Origin: Lagopus muta
Taxonomy: Eukaryota > Chordata > Aves > Galliformes > Phasianidae
NCBI RefSeq assembly: GCF_023343835.1
Contig: NC_064435.1
Span: forward strand, 71,558,134-71,622,133
DNA length: 64,000 nucleotides
Direction: 5' to 3'
Of this stretch, positions 47,757 through 64,000 are shown piece after piece. The translations under genes were made by a program, and so were the position numbers. The notes beneath the pieces are model-generated. The model saw nothing but the letters and a program-made list of their open reading frames with translations. It was not told the origin of the DNA and searched no databases. Every line of letters starts with the position of its first letter. Position 1 is the first letter of the stretch.

Positions 47757-48282
47757 TAACAGGAGAGAGGAACCTGTTTTTCCCCATATGGAGACTTACA
47801 CGTTCCTCCCTGTATCATACCCTGTGCAGTATAAGCTCTAGTGATGAGGCCAAACAAAAAGATATAGTTCACCATAGTATATTAGTTTATGTAGCAAAGT
47901 CATTTTCAAGCAAGTAAAATAAAGCTCTGTATTCCAAACTTCTTTTCCTTAACATTTCTCATAAAGAAAAGGAAGGAAAAGGAAAGAGGGGAGGGAGTAG
48001 GATTATGGCAGTAGCACTGAGCCAGTGGCACTCGTGTGTGTGCACACAGGCACACGCACACAGCAGGGCTTTGGTTGACAAATGCAGATTGTCCAGAGAA
48101 GATGGATGCATAAGTAAGGAAGACTCTACAGTGATGCAATTGTATCTTTTATGTTTGCATGGAGTGAGAAAACAAATTCAATTGAAAAAGAAAAAGCAAA
48201 GACCTCTTTTTAGGTCCCTCATCAGTGTGAGCATACTCAGTATGCTAGAGAATTTATTTGAAACCTTTTAAATCAAGGCCTC

Positions 48283-48288
48283 TTTATT
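48283..48288 (-). terminator. ANKH: candidate proximal ANKH poly(A) signal
   Basis: TTTATT on + (AATAAA on the minus strand), about 100 nt after the ANKH stop; a second lies at 48253-48258. Use of so proximal a site would give a very short 3' UTR, so it may be minor or unused. Confidence 0.35.
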
Positions 48289-48386
48289 ACAAAAATAAAA
48301 ACAAACAAACAAAAAAGTATGAGAGACGACAAGATGCTGAAGTGTCACTCCAATCGTCCCTGTAGAGAACAATTGCATCCCATTTC

Positions 48387-51655
<3,269 letters not shown>

Positions 51656-53602
51656 TTAAGAAATGTTTATATTTCAGAAGCAAAGCACAATAAAAGATAG
51701 GATCTCCTGGTCAAAAACATTGGGCATTTTTGGTATTAAATGAAGGAAGAAGATGCATACAAAGTAAAAAAACAAAACAAAACAAAATAATTTGCCTTTC
51801 CACAGCATTGACAGATCTGTAGCATGCAGGGATTAAGGTTTCATCATCACTAAGACAAACATATTTTATTATTAACTTTAATCATTTTCTTTGAATATTC
51901 TTGGAGATTTCTGCCTCTTTGGACACAGACCAATGAAAGAATACAAAACCTAAGTGCTAAGCAACAGTTCTGACTCAACAGGTTATGAAGCAGTCATAGA
52001 AAAAATAATACATGTGCAAGCCTAACAATACTGGTTTCCTGCACTTGGTTTCCAACAATTGGAATGTTATGGTTCAATCTGACCGTAACCAGGAAGATAT
52101 TGGAGGTAGGCTTTTTAAAAGGCTCTTCAGAGAGCCACCTGGACCATTACCAATTAGTGTCTTCAACAACAGCTGATGATGACGAACCCTACAGAAGTTA
52201 TGGGCAACCTTACTGTTCTCAAGAAAGTGGAAGACAGATTCTCTTCTCTCTTAAATCAATCAGAATCATTGGAAAATAAACAATCAGAAGCAAAGCTCCT
52301 GAAGATAATGATTTGCTTTAAGAAGTGTATTCGAAGCAATATTTTCACAATTTAAAGAAGTTTTCAATAATTTAAATGCAGAAAGACTCTAAGGTATAGT
52401 GTATTTGTACTCAGCTTGCATTCAGAAACACAGACTATGCACGTGTACATGAGAAGTATGTTAACTTTAAAAACAATTCCTGGTCTTCAGGTTCATCACA
52501 TAGGAAGGCTGACACACATGTAAGGACTTTTTTTTATGGTGCCTGCAAGTGGATGTACTTGAATAGTCTAATTTATACAAACACAGTAAGAAGCTTTGAT
52601 ATTTACAGTGCTTGCTCTGTTTAAGACATCCATCTCCCTAAAACAGATTACGAAGTGTTTTAGCAAAATAAATAAGAACCAGAGACTTGATCTAAGATCA
52701 GATGACTAAACACATTGCTGTTCATAGAGCTGTTAGAATGCAATACCTGTGACAGTAAAGTAAAGATCTTCAGCAGCCACAGCCCTGCAGACATGGTGCC
52801 TTTCATACATGAAAGGAAGCCTTCAATTAAAAAGCCCACAACAAATGGTACAGCAGCAGTACATGCCATTTAACCTTCTGGTCAGTAGTGGGGCAGTGCT
52901 TTAGTCTAGACTGAGGGGCCTCTTTGCAGCTGGTGGTTCCAGCTTTGGTTCAAGGCACTCCCCAAGGAGTGGTACCAACAGCCTCTGCAGGACTTTGTTC
53001 TGTAAGAAGGTACACCAGAGCTCCTTTCAAATATAAGTGTTTTTGCAATTAAAAAAAGTGATTTCTTCCTGCTATTCTCCCAGAAGGAAGCAAGCTGACT
53101 GAAGAGGGCAGAACTTGGAAGCATAAACACCAGTGTGCCATGTAAAATATGCACATTCACTGTTAAATTTGATGGCTCTCCATGATTCTCAAAGCATGCT
53201 TTTATTTTTTTAACCTATAAGTTAACATCATAGTAGCTGTCTCTCTTATTATCCAGGTGTCACATCCATACACATTCAGATGGCTTCTAAGCCAGACTTT
53301 GAAGTTCTACTGCCTCCAGAGCGGCTGGGATTTCACTCCTACTCTTTGCTTGTGTGCCAGAGATCGTCCTTTCTATTGAGCCTACGTGTATCCAGCACAT
53401 AGAAGTTTCTAAAGGTCTGTCACTAAGCGATCTGTGGGAGGTCTCACATTCTGACAGCCTGAGCAGTGGCAAAACCTTTTGCATTGCTGCCAGCGGAATA
53501 GTAACTAGTTTTCTTCCCTACTTCTGAGTGTAGGAAACAGTTTCTTTTCCCAACAATTGAACCTTCTACTCCATTACTTTGAATCCATTTTGCAGTGCAT
53601 TT

Positions 53603-53700
53603 CATAGAATCATTAATATTGGAAAAGACCACTAAGATCATCTAGTCCAACCATCAACCCATCACCCATACCCACTAAACCACGTCCCTCAGTGCCAGAA
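53603..53700 (-). repeat. CR1 3'-end fragment
   Basis: 'catagaatcattaatattgg', 'aaaagaccactaagatcatc' and 'tagtccaaccatcaacccat' on + are the reverse complement of the CR1 3' end. Confidence 0.85.
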
Positions 53701-56700
53701 TAATATATGGAAGAAGGTAAGAGTGGAAGGCAAACTTGCATCATATGTTTTTCTGCTTTAGCCAGCATTTAGCCTTGCTAAGCTACTTGTGTAGGACACA
53801 ACTGAAGCAGAGGGGACAATCCAGAGCAGAGAAGGTTGTGTGGCTGAGAAACTGGTTATTAAAAAGTTACTGTAAAGTTACAGGGCAAATTCTTTCAGTA
53901 TCATAGACAAGGCAGACTGCAGTGATTTATACATGCTAACTGTAAAGCAACCATATTGAGAGTATTTCCTCAAATCTATCTTCAAAGTCCAGTGAATAAC
54001 GTAAGATGCAAACACGTCCACTCTTCAATTATAGCTTACTGTTTTCTGAAAACCACAACCTTTATGTTGCTGGTACTGCCCAATACAATTAGCATCCTAC
54101 TGAGCAGTATAGTTACTACCACTGAAAGACTCCATATAAAAAAGCAACTAAGAGAATTATTCTCAGCCATGTTCTCTTTGAAGTTAAAGTTTATTTCTAG
54201 CCTTGATAGGAACAGACTCAATCTCCAGCCAACTCAGACAAGAGAAAGGCCAGCTTGCAAATCAGGGATAACGTCTACCCAGCTGGCACGCAGGCATCCC
54301 TCCTCAGCTGTTGCAAACTACAGACCCACCTCCAATCAGCAGTCAGTGCTGATAAATGGCTTTAAAGAGCACTTCTTATACAGTAGCTGATGGATAAAGA
54401 TCACAGTGATTGCTAAGCTTAAGGATAAGCAGTTTTGGGCCATGAGGTAGTAGAAAGGCCTTCTATTTCTGACTTAGCACCCTTTTGGTTTTGTAACGTT
54501 GGTTGAACATTCATTTTGCTAAGGGATTCCTCTTTGTCATTTTACATACTAATGACTTTCTCACTGCTAACAGGGTACAAAGCTGCACAAAAATAAATGA
54601 ATGCTTTGCATCATGCAAGCTCTCTGTAGTTTTATTTCTAGATTACTTTCAGTTTAAGAAGTTTCTTGATTACACCAAGGACAAATTCAAAATATAGTGC
54701 AAAAAAACCCCAAGCCCTGCTTTAGGAAAACAGTAATGTTAAACACATGAAGCAGGAAAACTATCTTAGCTATGGTTGAGGTATACAGAAAAGAGATGAG
54801 TCTCAGCTTTTTCTGATGCTAAGAGTTGTGATTATGTTAGTAGAGAACTGAATAGTAATTGGAAAGGAGAGCAGAGAAGACAGATCCAAAGCAGTGCAAG
54901 CAGTCCAGCGAAAAAGTGTGGCACACTGACTTGGAGATGGGACCTACTGGAGGAAGCAGTGGTAACACCTTGGGGCTCAGACCAGAAAAGATCTTAGAGA
55001 ACAGATTTACACCTGCTATGTCCCCTGTCTTTTTTGTAGGTTAAAGATCGTTTACCTTCTTCTGCCCCTTCTCTCCCCTATGTCTCTCTGCATATGCCTG
55101 CAATGTTAAAAATAGAGTAAATAGGCTTGGGTAGGGTTACAGTTATAGCTTCATTTAATCTAATCAAGAGCTGAAGACAATACAGTAAAAGCTTCAGCAC
55201 TGACTAGCAGCATGCATGCATGCTTACACTCTGCAGCTTCAGGCTGTGATTGCAATTGATTACAATGCCTGCAAACAGCAAAGAATATTGTACATAAGAA
55301 TTCTGCAGTTGAGCATTTTAATGCTTTGAAAGTAAGGATTTCTCTTGCAGAATTCTAGCAATTCAGCTAACTTGATTTTTCTCTCATATAGTATGAGTGC
55401 AGGATGATATTAAAGCCTTTTGTCATTTGTCAAACGGCACTTCGGCTGACAAGTGGTCACTTCAAGAACACAGGAAAAGAAGATAGAGGCAGAAGAGTGA
55501 AATACTACAGAGAATATGGAGGTCTGAATAAATAAGATAGTATTTATTACGGTGTTATCTCCGTACGAACACTAGCCTGAGTACTTCTGAAGATGTTTTA
55601 ATCACTTGAAGTGATTTGAAGGGTTCTGCAATTAGGTAATGTGTCTTTAACCGATCTGGTGTAGTAAAATTTGAAAGACGTTATTAAATATGTCAACTTA
55701 CAGCTGTGTGAGAACCAATACAGCTGTAATGGATCAGATCAAAGCTCCAACTAGATTAGTGCTGTCGCCCTGCTCAGTATTGCTTGGGTATGCCTAAGGA
55801 AAGGGCACAAAGAGAAGAAAAATGGCAGAGTAAGAAATGCCCTTTCCCCAGTGCATGGTCTGAGCTGCTGGCAGCTACAGATTTGGGCATTCCTCACTTA
55901 GGTAAGGCATTTGTAGAAGCATTGCCAATAGCAGTCATGCACCATTATCACGTGCAGCACTATTCTGTGCATACAAAACATCTAATGTTAGTGTTTGTCT
56001 TTTGCAAACCAATCATGCATTAAAAATACGTCACCTCAAACCCTTCACTTGTGACTGAGATGTTCTCAGTAAGTACCTGTGCTTACTTTCATGCCAAACC
56101 TTGTTTTTCTCATCTAGCAAATTCAATGTCCAGGCATGCTGAAAGAAGATGCTTTGAAAACTGTTGCTGTCAACAAGCCTGACAGAACACACCAAACTGT
56201 TATTGCAGCTGGGAAGGCATCCAACTGGTAGTGCTCAAACTTTTCTTTAATCTCTTATTAAGTGTACTATGTGCATCTGACTTTCACAGAGGCTTGTAAA
56301 AGACTGTTCATGAAACTTTATGTCAGATGCTGCACACGTGAGTTCTCTGGTTTTCCAGAACTATCACCATTTGGTCTCTTCAAAGGCCCTAAAGCTTCTG
56401 GAAGCTATTTCCATTTATTCTGGTTGTTGACAGGGATTGCTAGACTTCAGAGACCCACTACAGAACAAATTATGCTAACAAAGGCTATTGTCGTGTGTAG
56501 AATAATCTGCAGGGTGCCGGATTGATTTGCTTTTAGGCACTTATGGAAAACCCTGCATCTCTTGGGACATTCACTGATAAATATAAGGATTAAAGAGTAT
56601 CCTGGTGAGCTATGAACAATGGTATAGCACTCGCAGACTTCAGTGCAACCTCCAGTAAGAGAAACACTGACAACAAAGACATGACTGTTCCTGAGGAAGA

Positions 56701-57159
56701 GGCTATGAAATCTAAAATGAATGTTTTTAAGAATGCATTAGATGTAACCTTGTCTCATTCCAGACTGGTATAACAGATTTAACCATGGGAATTTAACCAA
56801 ATGGGTGGAACAGTGAACCTGGAAAAGGACCTTCTGTGTTGAAATGCAGTTCATAATTTTCCACTGCAAAACAACTGCACAGATGTTTCCTATCACTTTT
56901 TGAACTTAATATGTTTTCAGAAGTGTGGCTGTCCAAGAAAGGTCTTCACCCTTGAACCATTGTTTTGTGTGTGTATTAGTCTGCATCTTAACTAATTTAC
57001 CCAATGCCTTGTTCATGGCATCTCTCTGCCCTTTTATGGCATTTGATGCTTAGTGAGGGCTTTATTATATATATCAGCTTTGATTTACCCCTCAGGTATT
57101 TGAGACAGTTAAGTTAATCATTTCTACTGATACAAAAGAACATTGCATGGTTTTTGCCT

Positions 57160-57189
57160 TTTAAAAATGTGCAATTTAAAAATGTGCAA
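57160..57189. repeat. 15-bp tandem duplication
   Basis: Two perfect adjacent copies of 'tttaaaaatgtgcaa' in the ANKH intron. Confidence 0.85.
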
Positions 57190-58484
57190 TAAATGAATTG
57201 TATGAAATAAACTTATCCTGTATTCTACACAGTCTGATCTCCTGAACTGCCAGTCATCTCCGAGATCTCTGTCATTCCCACATAAGCAGAACTGTCTCCT
57301 TTCAAGGCTTATAAACCAGGATGAGCTGCTCTTGTAGATACCTTTGCAAGGTGAAAGAATGTCTTCTAACTTGCATCAGTGCGACAAAAGAGGAGGAAAC
57401 CTCATATTTTGCAAGATATTGGGGATGGAGGGAAACTGCACCTGATTTTTGCTGAGTTTCTGTGACCATTTTATACATACTTTCATTGAAGGACCTTGAA
57501 AATTGAGTCTTCTAAATCACTGTGTACCAGGATTTTTCTTAAACTTACTCTAGCATCTTAACGTTAAAGAAAATAGCACTTACTTTTATTCTCCATTATA
57601 AAAATACAAAGTTGTGTATTGTTAACTGCTAGTACTGAAACTATGGAAATAGTTACTATTAATTAGTCACGCTTCTTTTCAGACTACATTTGGAATGTGT
57701 ATTCTGTTGCATAGCTTTATTCAATGCATAAACAATTTCCCAATACCTCCTGAAGCATTCATTCCACTATGCAATCTCTCAGGTAGCCAAACAACATGAA
57801 AAATGCTCAACAGGGCTCCTGCAGAGGAAGGAGACCTAACCACACACCAATTGGAAAAACAAAGGTTTTCATGTTTTACTGCTGACCAAACAACAACAAA
57901 ATGCCTTATCACAGACATACTATTCCTTGTTCATAGGAAATCAAATGCAAGTATAAGATGAAATTAATCAACAGAAACAACTTTTTGCCATTTGAGATTA
58001 AGATTTTTCTGTTCTTTTTTATTTAAAAACAAACTACTATTAACTGCCAAAGTTATCTGGAAACTGTGTGGGAATTTCTGTTGCATGGTGTGAGAGCAAA
58101 GGGCAGCATCGTCATATTGTTCTGGGAGCTTGCTGCATACCAAATTCTGGCCCATACTGGAAGAGACTTACAGAATCCTCTCCTATCTTTTTCGTGTATC
58201 ATGTCAGAAAGCAGTTTCCACCCAGCCACCCCCATTTCAGCAACTTTGAGGAATTTTAGAAAAGCTTCGAGGAAATCTAGAAAAGGTGAGGAATGTCTGG
58301 TCAGCCCAAAGAGAAGTATTTAGGTTTTCCACTGTGTGCTGTTGAGGTTTAGCACCGTGATCTGCTCTTGTAACTTGGAAACGGACTAAAAGTCAGTCCT
58401 TTTCTTGTGTAAAGTTTTCAAGACAAAACTTGGTGAAGTTCCACAGAAAACCTGCTCTCACCTCACCTCACATCTGACTCTGCT

Positions 58485-58555
58485 CCAAGCCAGAGGCTGG
58501 GCCAGATGAACTCTAGAGGACCTTCCAACCTGTCTAATCCTGTGATCCTGCGAAG
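58485..58555 (+). repeat. CR1 3'-end remnant
   Basis: 'gctgggccagatgaactcta', 'gaggaccttccaacctgtct' and 'aatcctgtgatcctgcgaa' resemble a CR1 3' end, strongly diverged. Confidence 0.6.
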
Positions 58556-60680
58556 CAAAAAGCCCCAGATCTGCGTGTAGTAAAAATGTCAGGGCACAGT
58601 CGCATTTGAAAACTGTTTATCATAACAGTACTGACATGAATTACCAGGACGTTCTCTTACAGAAATTATCCCTCAGGCACTTGCAAGTCAGTACAGATTT
58701 CTGTGAACTTTCTTTTCTGTGAAGGGTGCTATAAAGCTGAAAACAGTTGTCATAAAATTTGTCAAGCAGCAGGGGGAGCAAAAGAATCCAGAGCCTGCCT
58801 GCAGGAAAGCTATGACTTCATATCTTCTGACATAATTGGTTTCTGCAGATTTAAGTCTCTCCCTGCCTTCCCCAACTTTCTTTGCAATTCAGAGTGATGG
58901 ATCATGCCATTCTTTGGAAATAAAGATAGGTCCAGCAGCTGCATGATAATCAACTCTCTGATAGCATTTAGCACAATGCCACAGATACTTCTCCCCCAGC
59001 TGCCACTGAAAATACTCGGGTGGTATTTTCAATTTCACAATTTAGTCATTTTTCTTCTGCCTTAAGTTTTCTGCAGCACTTGCTGTTTCCTATCACGATT
59101 GCAGTGCCTGAGCAGAAACATGCTGCAGGGATGATTTTTGACCCTTCGTTTTCTGCTTGCTTCAGCCATTCGTGAGAATAGACCCTTTGTGCAAAACCTG
59201 AACAATCATGAAGGAGACATCAGTCTCCACCTCACTGCACCAAACAGAAATCCTTTGTTCTGCAACAAAGGCTCAGTGCGGTTCCACAGATGGGAGAAGG
59301 CCCTGTGCTCACTCATGAGGATTTTATAAAGTCAGCCTCTAGTGGTCCAACATCTTCCTGAACAGGCAGGAATACTTCCATCCGTATCTGAAATAATCTT
59401 CACTGGAGCAGGAAGTAAACCTGACCTTGAAAAGGTAAAAATCTTCAGCCAGTATTTCTGCCAATACTTCATCTCCAAATGGTTATTTTTGTGCCTGAAG
59501 ATGAAAAAAATATCTGGGAGTTCCAAGATGGGCAAAAATCAAAGCAGTGAAAACCAGGTCATTCACTAGATGTATTATTTTAAAAGCTGTCCTTGGCACC
59601 CATACAATAGCTGATAGTAAATCAAAAAGAATGTAGATTTAGTCTTCAAATTTAATGCTTTTTTTTTTTCTTCCTATAATGTAAAAGTCCTAGATCGGAT
59701 GTGTGATAGCTTCTCAGTATAACGAGGCTGTAATGAAGCCATTGATAAAATAAGACAGGGGAATGTGGAGGAAATCTATTCCTCTTTTTTTTTTTTTATT
59801 GCTCTTCGTTGTATACTCATTAGAGATAATGACAACGAACCCAGTCACCCAGAGAAATTCAGACACTGGCACTGTCAGCAGCTGGGGCTGCATCCCCTGA
59901 GAGGGAACTGCTTCTTACTGTGACATTTCTTCCTGTGGTTTTTACTGCCCTGGTTCTATTATCCTGTGACTTCAATAAGGCCCAGTAGCAGCCTTTGGTA
60001 ATAAAGCAATGCAGAGACATAAGATGAAGACAGCCAATAAAAGACAGGAAAAAATGAACGAACCCTGAACACTGCAGCTTCTGCACTGGCTTAAACTTTT
60101 GGCTGAGGTTTTATCCTACTGGAAACTGCAGGTATATGTAGTGGCAGCAAAACAAAAACTGTGTGGAAAGTTAAATAACACTGTGCAGAACGTTGGAAGA
60201 AAATAGAGTTTGTAATGTTTCTTAAAGCCAGTCACTAACCATGACTAAGCCTTGCTTTGTTACAAGATGATACTCATGAAAGCAAGCAATAAAATACAGG
60301 GGAACAACTATCCAGAATGGATGGAAACACTGTAGTGGCTGTTCAGCAATATAAGGGGAAATTAATAACTCTCATAAGCAGAAAAGAAGATATTTAAGGA
60401 AAATCTCCTGCTGAGGAGAGTTGTAAGTATGGCAGAGGAGCTTACTTACATGAACTACTGCTTTAATCTGGACAAACAGGATGATGTGCTATGAAGTACT
60501 GTCGCTATAGATTTTGTGCATGGGGAATGAGGATAGGTGATATTAAACCATGATTTGTGTTGTGTGATGCATTTAAATATTTCAATTATCCTTCAAACTA
60601 TCTATATTCAAACTCAAATTTCTTAATAAACAGAAAAATACTCCTGCTCACATATTCTTGCTCAGCTTTAGAAAGCACAA

Positions 60681-60897
60681 GAATCACAGAATTGCAGAAT
60701 GTCTCGGGTTGGAAGGGACCTTAAGGATCACGAATCTCCAACCCCCCTGCCACATGCAGGGCCACCAACCTCCACATTTAATACTAGACCAGGCTGCCCA
60801 GGGCCCCATCCAATCTAGCCTTGAACACCTCCAGGGACAGGGCATCCACCACCTCTCTGAGCAGCCCGTTCCAGCACCTTGCACTTCGCAGTGCACC
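60681..60897 (-). repeat. CR1 3'-end fragment
   Basis: 'gaatcacagaattgcagaat', 'gtctcgggttggaagggacc', 'aggctgcccagggccccatc' and 'acacctccagggacagggca' on + are reverse-complement CR1. One of the least diverged copies here. Confidence 0.92.
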
Positions 60898-63539
60898 TAA
60901 AGAGGTTCACCCAGACTGTGATGTTGCTGTGTCTACCATGACATAAACTCAAGATAAAAAAGAGGCTTCGTGAACTTCAATCCACTTGGAACTACTTGTT
61001 CAGCTGCTAGATGTTCCTGCACCTTCACTGCACAAAGACTACGTGTTTGGCTCTCTCACTAATATTAAATAATGTCCCTCATATCTTCCTTCCCAACACC
61101 TTTCCCAATTCCGCAGTGTAACTGTTTGTCCATTAAAAAAGATGCAAAGCAGCAGTGACATCACTTTTACAATAGCATTGGTGCTATTAAGCCTAAGCTG
61201 GAAAGTCCTTTGTGCCATCTCTAATAAAACAAACGTTACAACTGCTCAGCTCTCCTCCTGTGCATTAACTTGGTGACAGACAATGAACATGGTGTGGTGC
61301 ATTCAGCCTGCCACCTTCAGCACTAGTAAGGGAAAAACTGGTAATACATACAGTGCTTGAAAACCTGAAGATGCAACTGGCAATATGTTCTTGCATACAC
61401 TTCATTTAATAGAAACCATGCAGCTAATTGGAGCTGTTGTTTGAAAATGCATCTTTAAAGCACGTGATCTGCCCCAGCTGAGGCTGCTTGAAGAGGAAGC
61501 TGAACTGAACAGTGTAGTTCACTAACAAACACTCTAAGAAATGATTTCCTCTTTTCCAGTGTTAAAAAAACAAAACAACAAACAGATTGATACTGTTAAC
61601 TAGATACTGTTCAGTAAAACTGACAAACTTTTGTGTCATCACAGAAGACCTACTTTAATAGAGTTCAACTGTGAAACGGGGATGGGATTTAAAGGAAAAA
61701 ATAAAAAAGAGAGAGAAAATTATGTGGCATCAGCTCAGGCATCAGGCTACTCTGGAAAACCCCTGAATTATGCACTGTCATGTCTGAGTTCAGAGACACT
61801 GCTGCTATTTTAAGAAGAATCCTTGCTGAAGATGAGTCCATTTGCTGTTACTACTGCTGTGTAGGCCAGAGTTGCCTTAAATAGCTTACTTGTCACATAG
61901 CCTTTAGGCACATCTCACAAGGGAATGCTCTCCTCAACAGAACCAAGCTTTTCTGCAATGGAAAAGTGCAGTAATTCAGCACTTTCATTTGGAGATTTCT
62001 GCACTGTACGTAGACTGACACATCTCACAACTGCACAATGCGTAGTACAAATGCACTAGTTTTCATTCTCAGGGGCCCATGTCTGCACTTAGTTTACAAC
62101 TGTACGTGGCTGACTTCTAGGGTAATCTAAACAGGTCTAGCATTGAACCAAAATGTTTGGCTCTTTGACAGCCTTATCTAGCAACGGCAGCAAGATCGGC
62201 ATTGGGCACAATATCTCATTTATAGACCAAAGCCTTTTTGTCGAAGTGTCTTATGACAATGAAATAATAAACAAGTAAAAGCAGCATTATCCACACTCTT
62301 TAAGCCAAGAGAAAATTATCAAGTATGTCTTATTTTCTAAAATCAGAACCACTCAATTTTATGGGCAAGACTCTTCAGCTGAGTCCCTCCCCTCTGCTAT
62401 ATAGATTGTACACTCAATTACACAGCTGCACAAATTATGACTGTTGGAAGGAATCACTGCTTGCTTTCAACTAAAACCACATCAGTATGACTAATCATAT
62501 CAGTTCTTTTACATACGGGTAGTCTAATGACTTCTGTTTCCAGCCTTTAAATACAATGGCATATCTAGACTTTTTTTTCACCAAGCAATACTACCTAATT
62601 TCCATTTGTTGAAAAGGCAGCTTTAACATCAGCCTGGAGCTTCAAAATCATGAGACAATCACAGACACTTCTGTATGCTGCCCAGTTAACTCAAGAAGAC
62701 TCAAGTGCAGCCTTTGAGATCCTATGAACATTTTTAAAACAAAACCAAAGTTCTGTTTCTTAATAGAACTATGCATTTTATTATATTCTAGCCCAACACT
62801 GTCAACTGTCAAGGGTGACATACATATTTGCTTGGTTTGGAGTATGTCTTGTGTAGGCAGGACTGGTCTGTGGAAGGAGATGGGATATTTTTCTTCCAAG
62901 TCTATGAAATCAGTCTTCAATGATTGGGAGGTTTCACAGGGTTTTACACTGGGAGAACGCCTTCCTACATGATTGCTGCTCATATTAAGTGTCTGACTAC
63001 TACAATGGAATTTTTTCATATTCCCACCTTCTATCTAGTGAAGAATGGATTCATATAACACGTCTAAGTGTCTTGTTTTGATCTCCTGAACCTAGAAGCC
63101 TGTTTCCCATTCTCATGCTGATTCCAAAGAACAGGATGTTACCAACAGTGATGCCAGTAGTTTACTGCAATCCATTACAATAGAGTCTTGCCAGGAATAC
63201 AAAATTACTGATGATCATGGGAACAGTGGCCACCTGATGTAGATGCAAGAGAAGGAAATTTGAAATCCAGTTCCTTACAGTCTATGGTACATGGTAACTT
63301 GGCTTGTTGCTTCACTGAGCTTGATGTGCTGAAGCATTTGTGACTTCAGGCTCTTGAATCAAAAAGAGTCTTTAGAGCTCATGTGTCTATTTTTCTTCTC
63401 TGTCTACTGACAAGCAATCCTAAGAACTTATCGCTAGTAGGCAAAAATAGAGACAGGACAGAAAAAGCTATGGACCTCAAAAGTGTTTCTGGAATGTCAG
63501 TGAGGACAAATCTCTCGGGATGAGTTTATGAAAGGACTG

Positions 63540-63660
63540 CCCTTGAGACCTATTGGAATGCATCCAGAGAGAGGCCACAAAAATAATCCAAGGGGATCCT
63601 TGGAGCTCTCCTATGAGGACAGAACTATGAGCTCTCTCCCGAGAGAGCTGGGGCTGTCTT
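63540..63660 (+). repeat. CR1 fragment (upstream 3'-UTR/ORF-end part)
   Basis: 'catccagagagaggccacaa', 'tggagctctcctatgaggac' and 'ccgagagagctggggctgtc' match the CR1 segment that normally lies 5' of the 3' terminal part. The rest of the element is absent. Confidence 0.75.
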
Positions 63661-64000
63661 ATTTTCCTAAATTTTTTCCTAAAGATGTAATATGTGAATG
63701 TGCACAATCTGAAAATCCTGCAGGTTGAACAAAACTTCATCCTTAAGCCTAAACACAACCCAGACTTGTGATCCACACATACTTTAATCTGTGTTACTTC
63801 TCATTTAAGATGAAAAAGTGTCCCCCACCAGTCATCATTCAGAGGAAATTTCAACAGTCATCTCATGTGATTTTCCTATCTCTTAAATTTCAATTTCCAA
63901 CAATCTCCAACAAACTGGCAGCAGGAGTGGACTTCATCTAGTACTCTCACAGCATCTGCGGTCATTTAGTAGTCTGCTCTACCTGCACCCAACTGCAAGC

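Larger units (their letters stand above)
39459..48386 (-). other. ANKH: probable ANKH 3' UTR and downstream region
   Basis: Nearly 9 kb without a recognised coding exon, immediately downstream of the ANKH stop on the minus strand. Human ANKH has a multi-kilobase 3' UTR, so much of this may be transcribed. Minus-strand AATAAA motifs (TTTATT on +) occur at 48283-48288 and 48253-48258, near 45038, 42246 and 41729. Where transcription ends cannot be decided from sequence alone. The many short ORFs here have no family match. Confidence 0.45.

Noticed and set aside
52745-52869. Hydrophobic minus-strand ORF inside the ANKH intron (starts MACTAAVPFVVGFL) with a possible donor after it, considered as an upstream ANKH exon
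   Set aside because: It does not match any ANKH segment, its phase does not fit the next exon (which must follow ...MALSLT), and there is no good acceptor before it.

Overview
The window looks like vertebrate nuclear DNA from a bird, most likely a galliform close to chicken. It is AT-rich, has long introns, carries many CR1 LINE fragments with the avian (ATTCTATGA)-type 3' end, avian solo LTRs and an endogenous-retrovirus pol remnant. All three recognised genes match, in order and orientation, the vertebrate OTULINL - OTULIN - ANKH block (5p15 in human). I identified them by comparing translated exons with my memory of the human proteins; no search was run.

Layout: 1-6.4 kb is intron or upstream DNA with two CR1 copies and no CpG-rich first exon. 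6.4-14.8 kb (+) holds seven OTULINL exons (FAM105A, an ER-membrane OTU pseudo-deubiquitinase), from the membrane-anchor exon to the stop codon; exon 1 is not in view. 14.8-24 kb is intergenic. 24.0-31.8 kb (+) holds OTULIN (FAM105B), the Met1-linked (linear) ubiquitin deubiquitinase, with a small CpG-rich segment at about 24.02-24.26 kb as the likely promoter. 31.8-39.5 kb is intergenic and rich in insertions: a CR1 interrupted by a solo repeat with a 5-bp target duplication, a broken ERV pol fragment, an unidentified 63-codon exon-like ORF, and a 601-bp solo LTR with a perfect 5-bp target duplication. 39.5-48.4 kb is the probable long 3' UTR or downstream region of ANKH. 48.4-51.6 kb (-) holds the last four coding exons of ANKH, and 51.6-64 kb is its next intron.

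OTULINL and OTULIN are tandem paralogues: their last four coding exons are cut at the same homologous points and in the same phase. They converge with ANKH, which encodes a multi-pass membrane protein that exports pyrophosphate/ATP and has no known functional link to the OTU pair.

The most interesting observations are two. First, OTULINL here has a cysteine at the OTU active-site position, where human OTULINL has Asp139, but a tyrosine where the catalytic histidine should be, the reverse of the human pattern. Second, OTULIN coding exon 2 has two acceptors 5 nt apart. One gives a frame resembling the start of the human HOIP-binding (PIM) segment but cannot be spliced in phase to the next exon. 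The other gives a continuous frame without a recognisable PIM.
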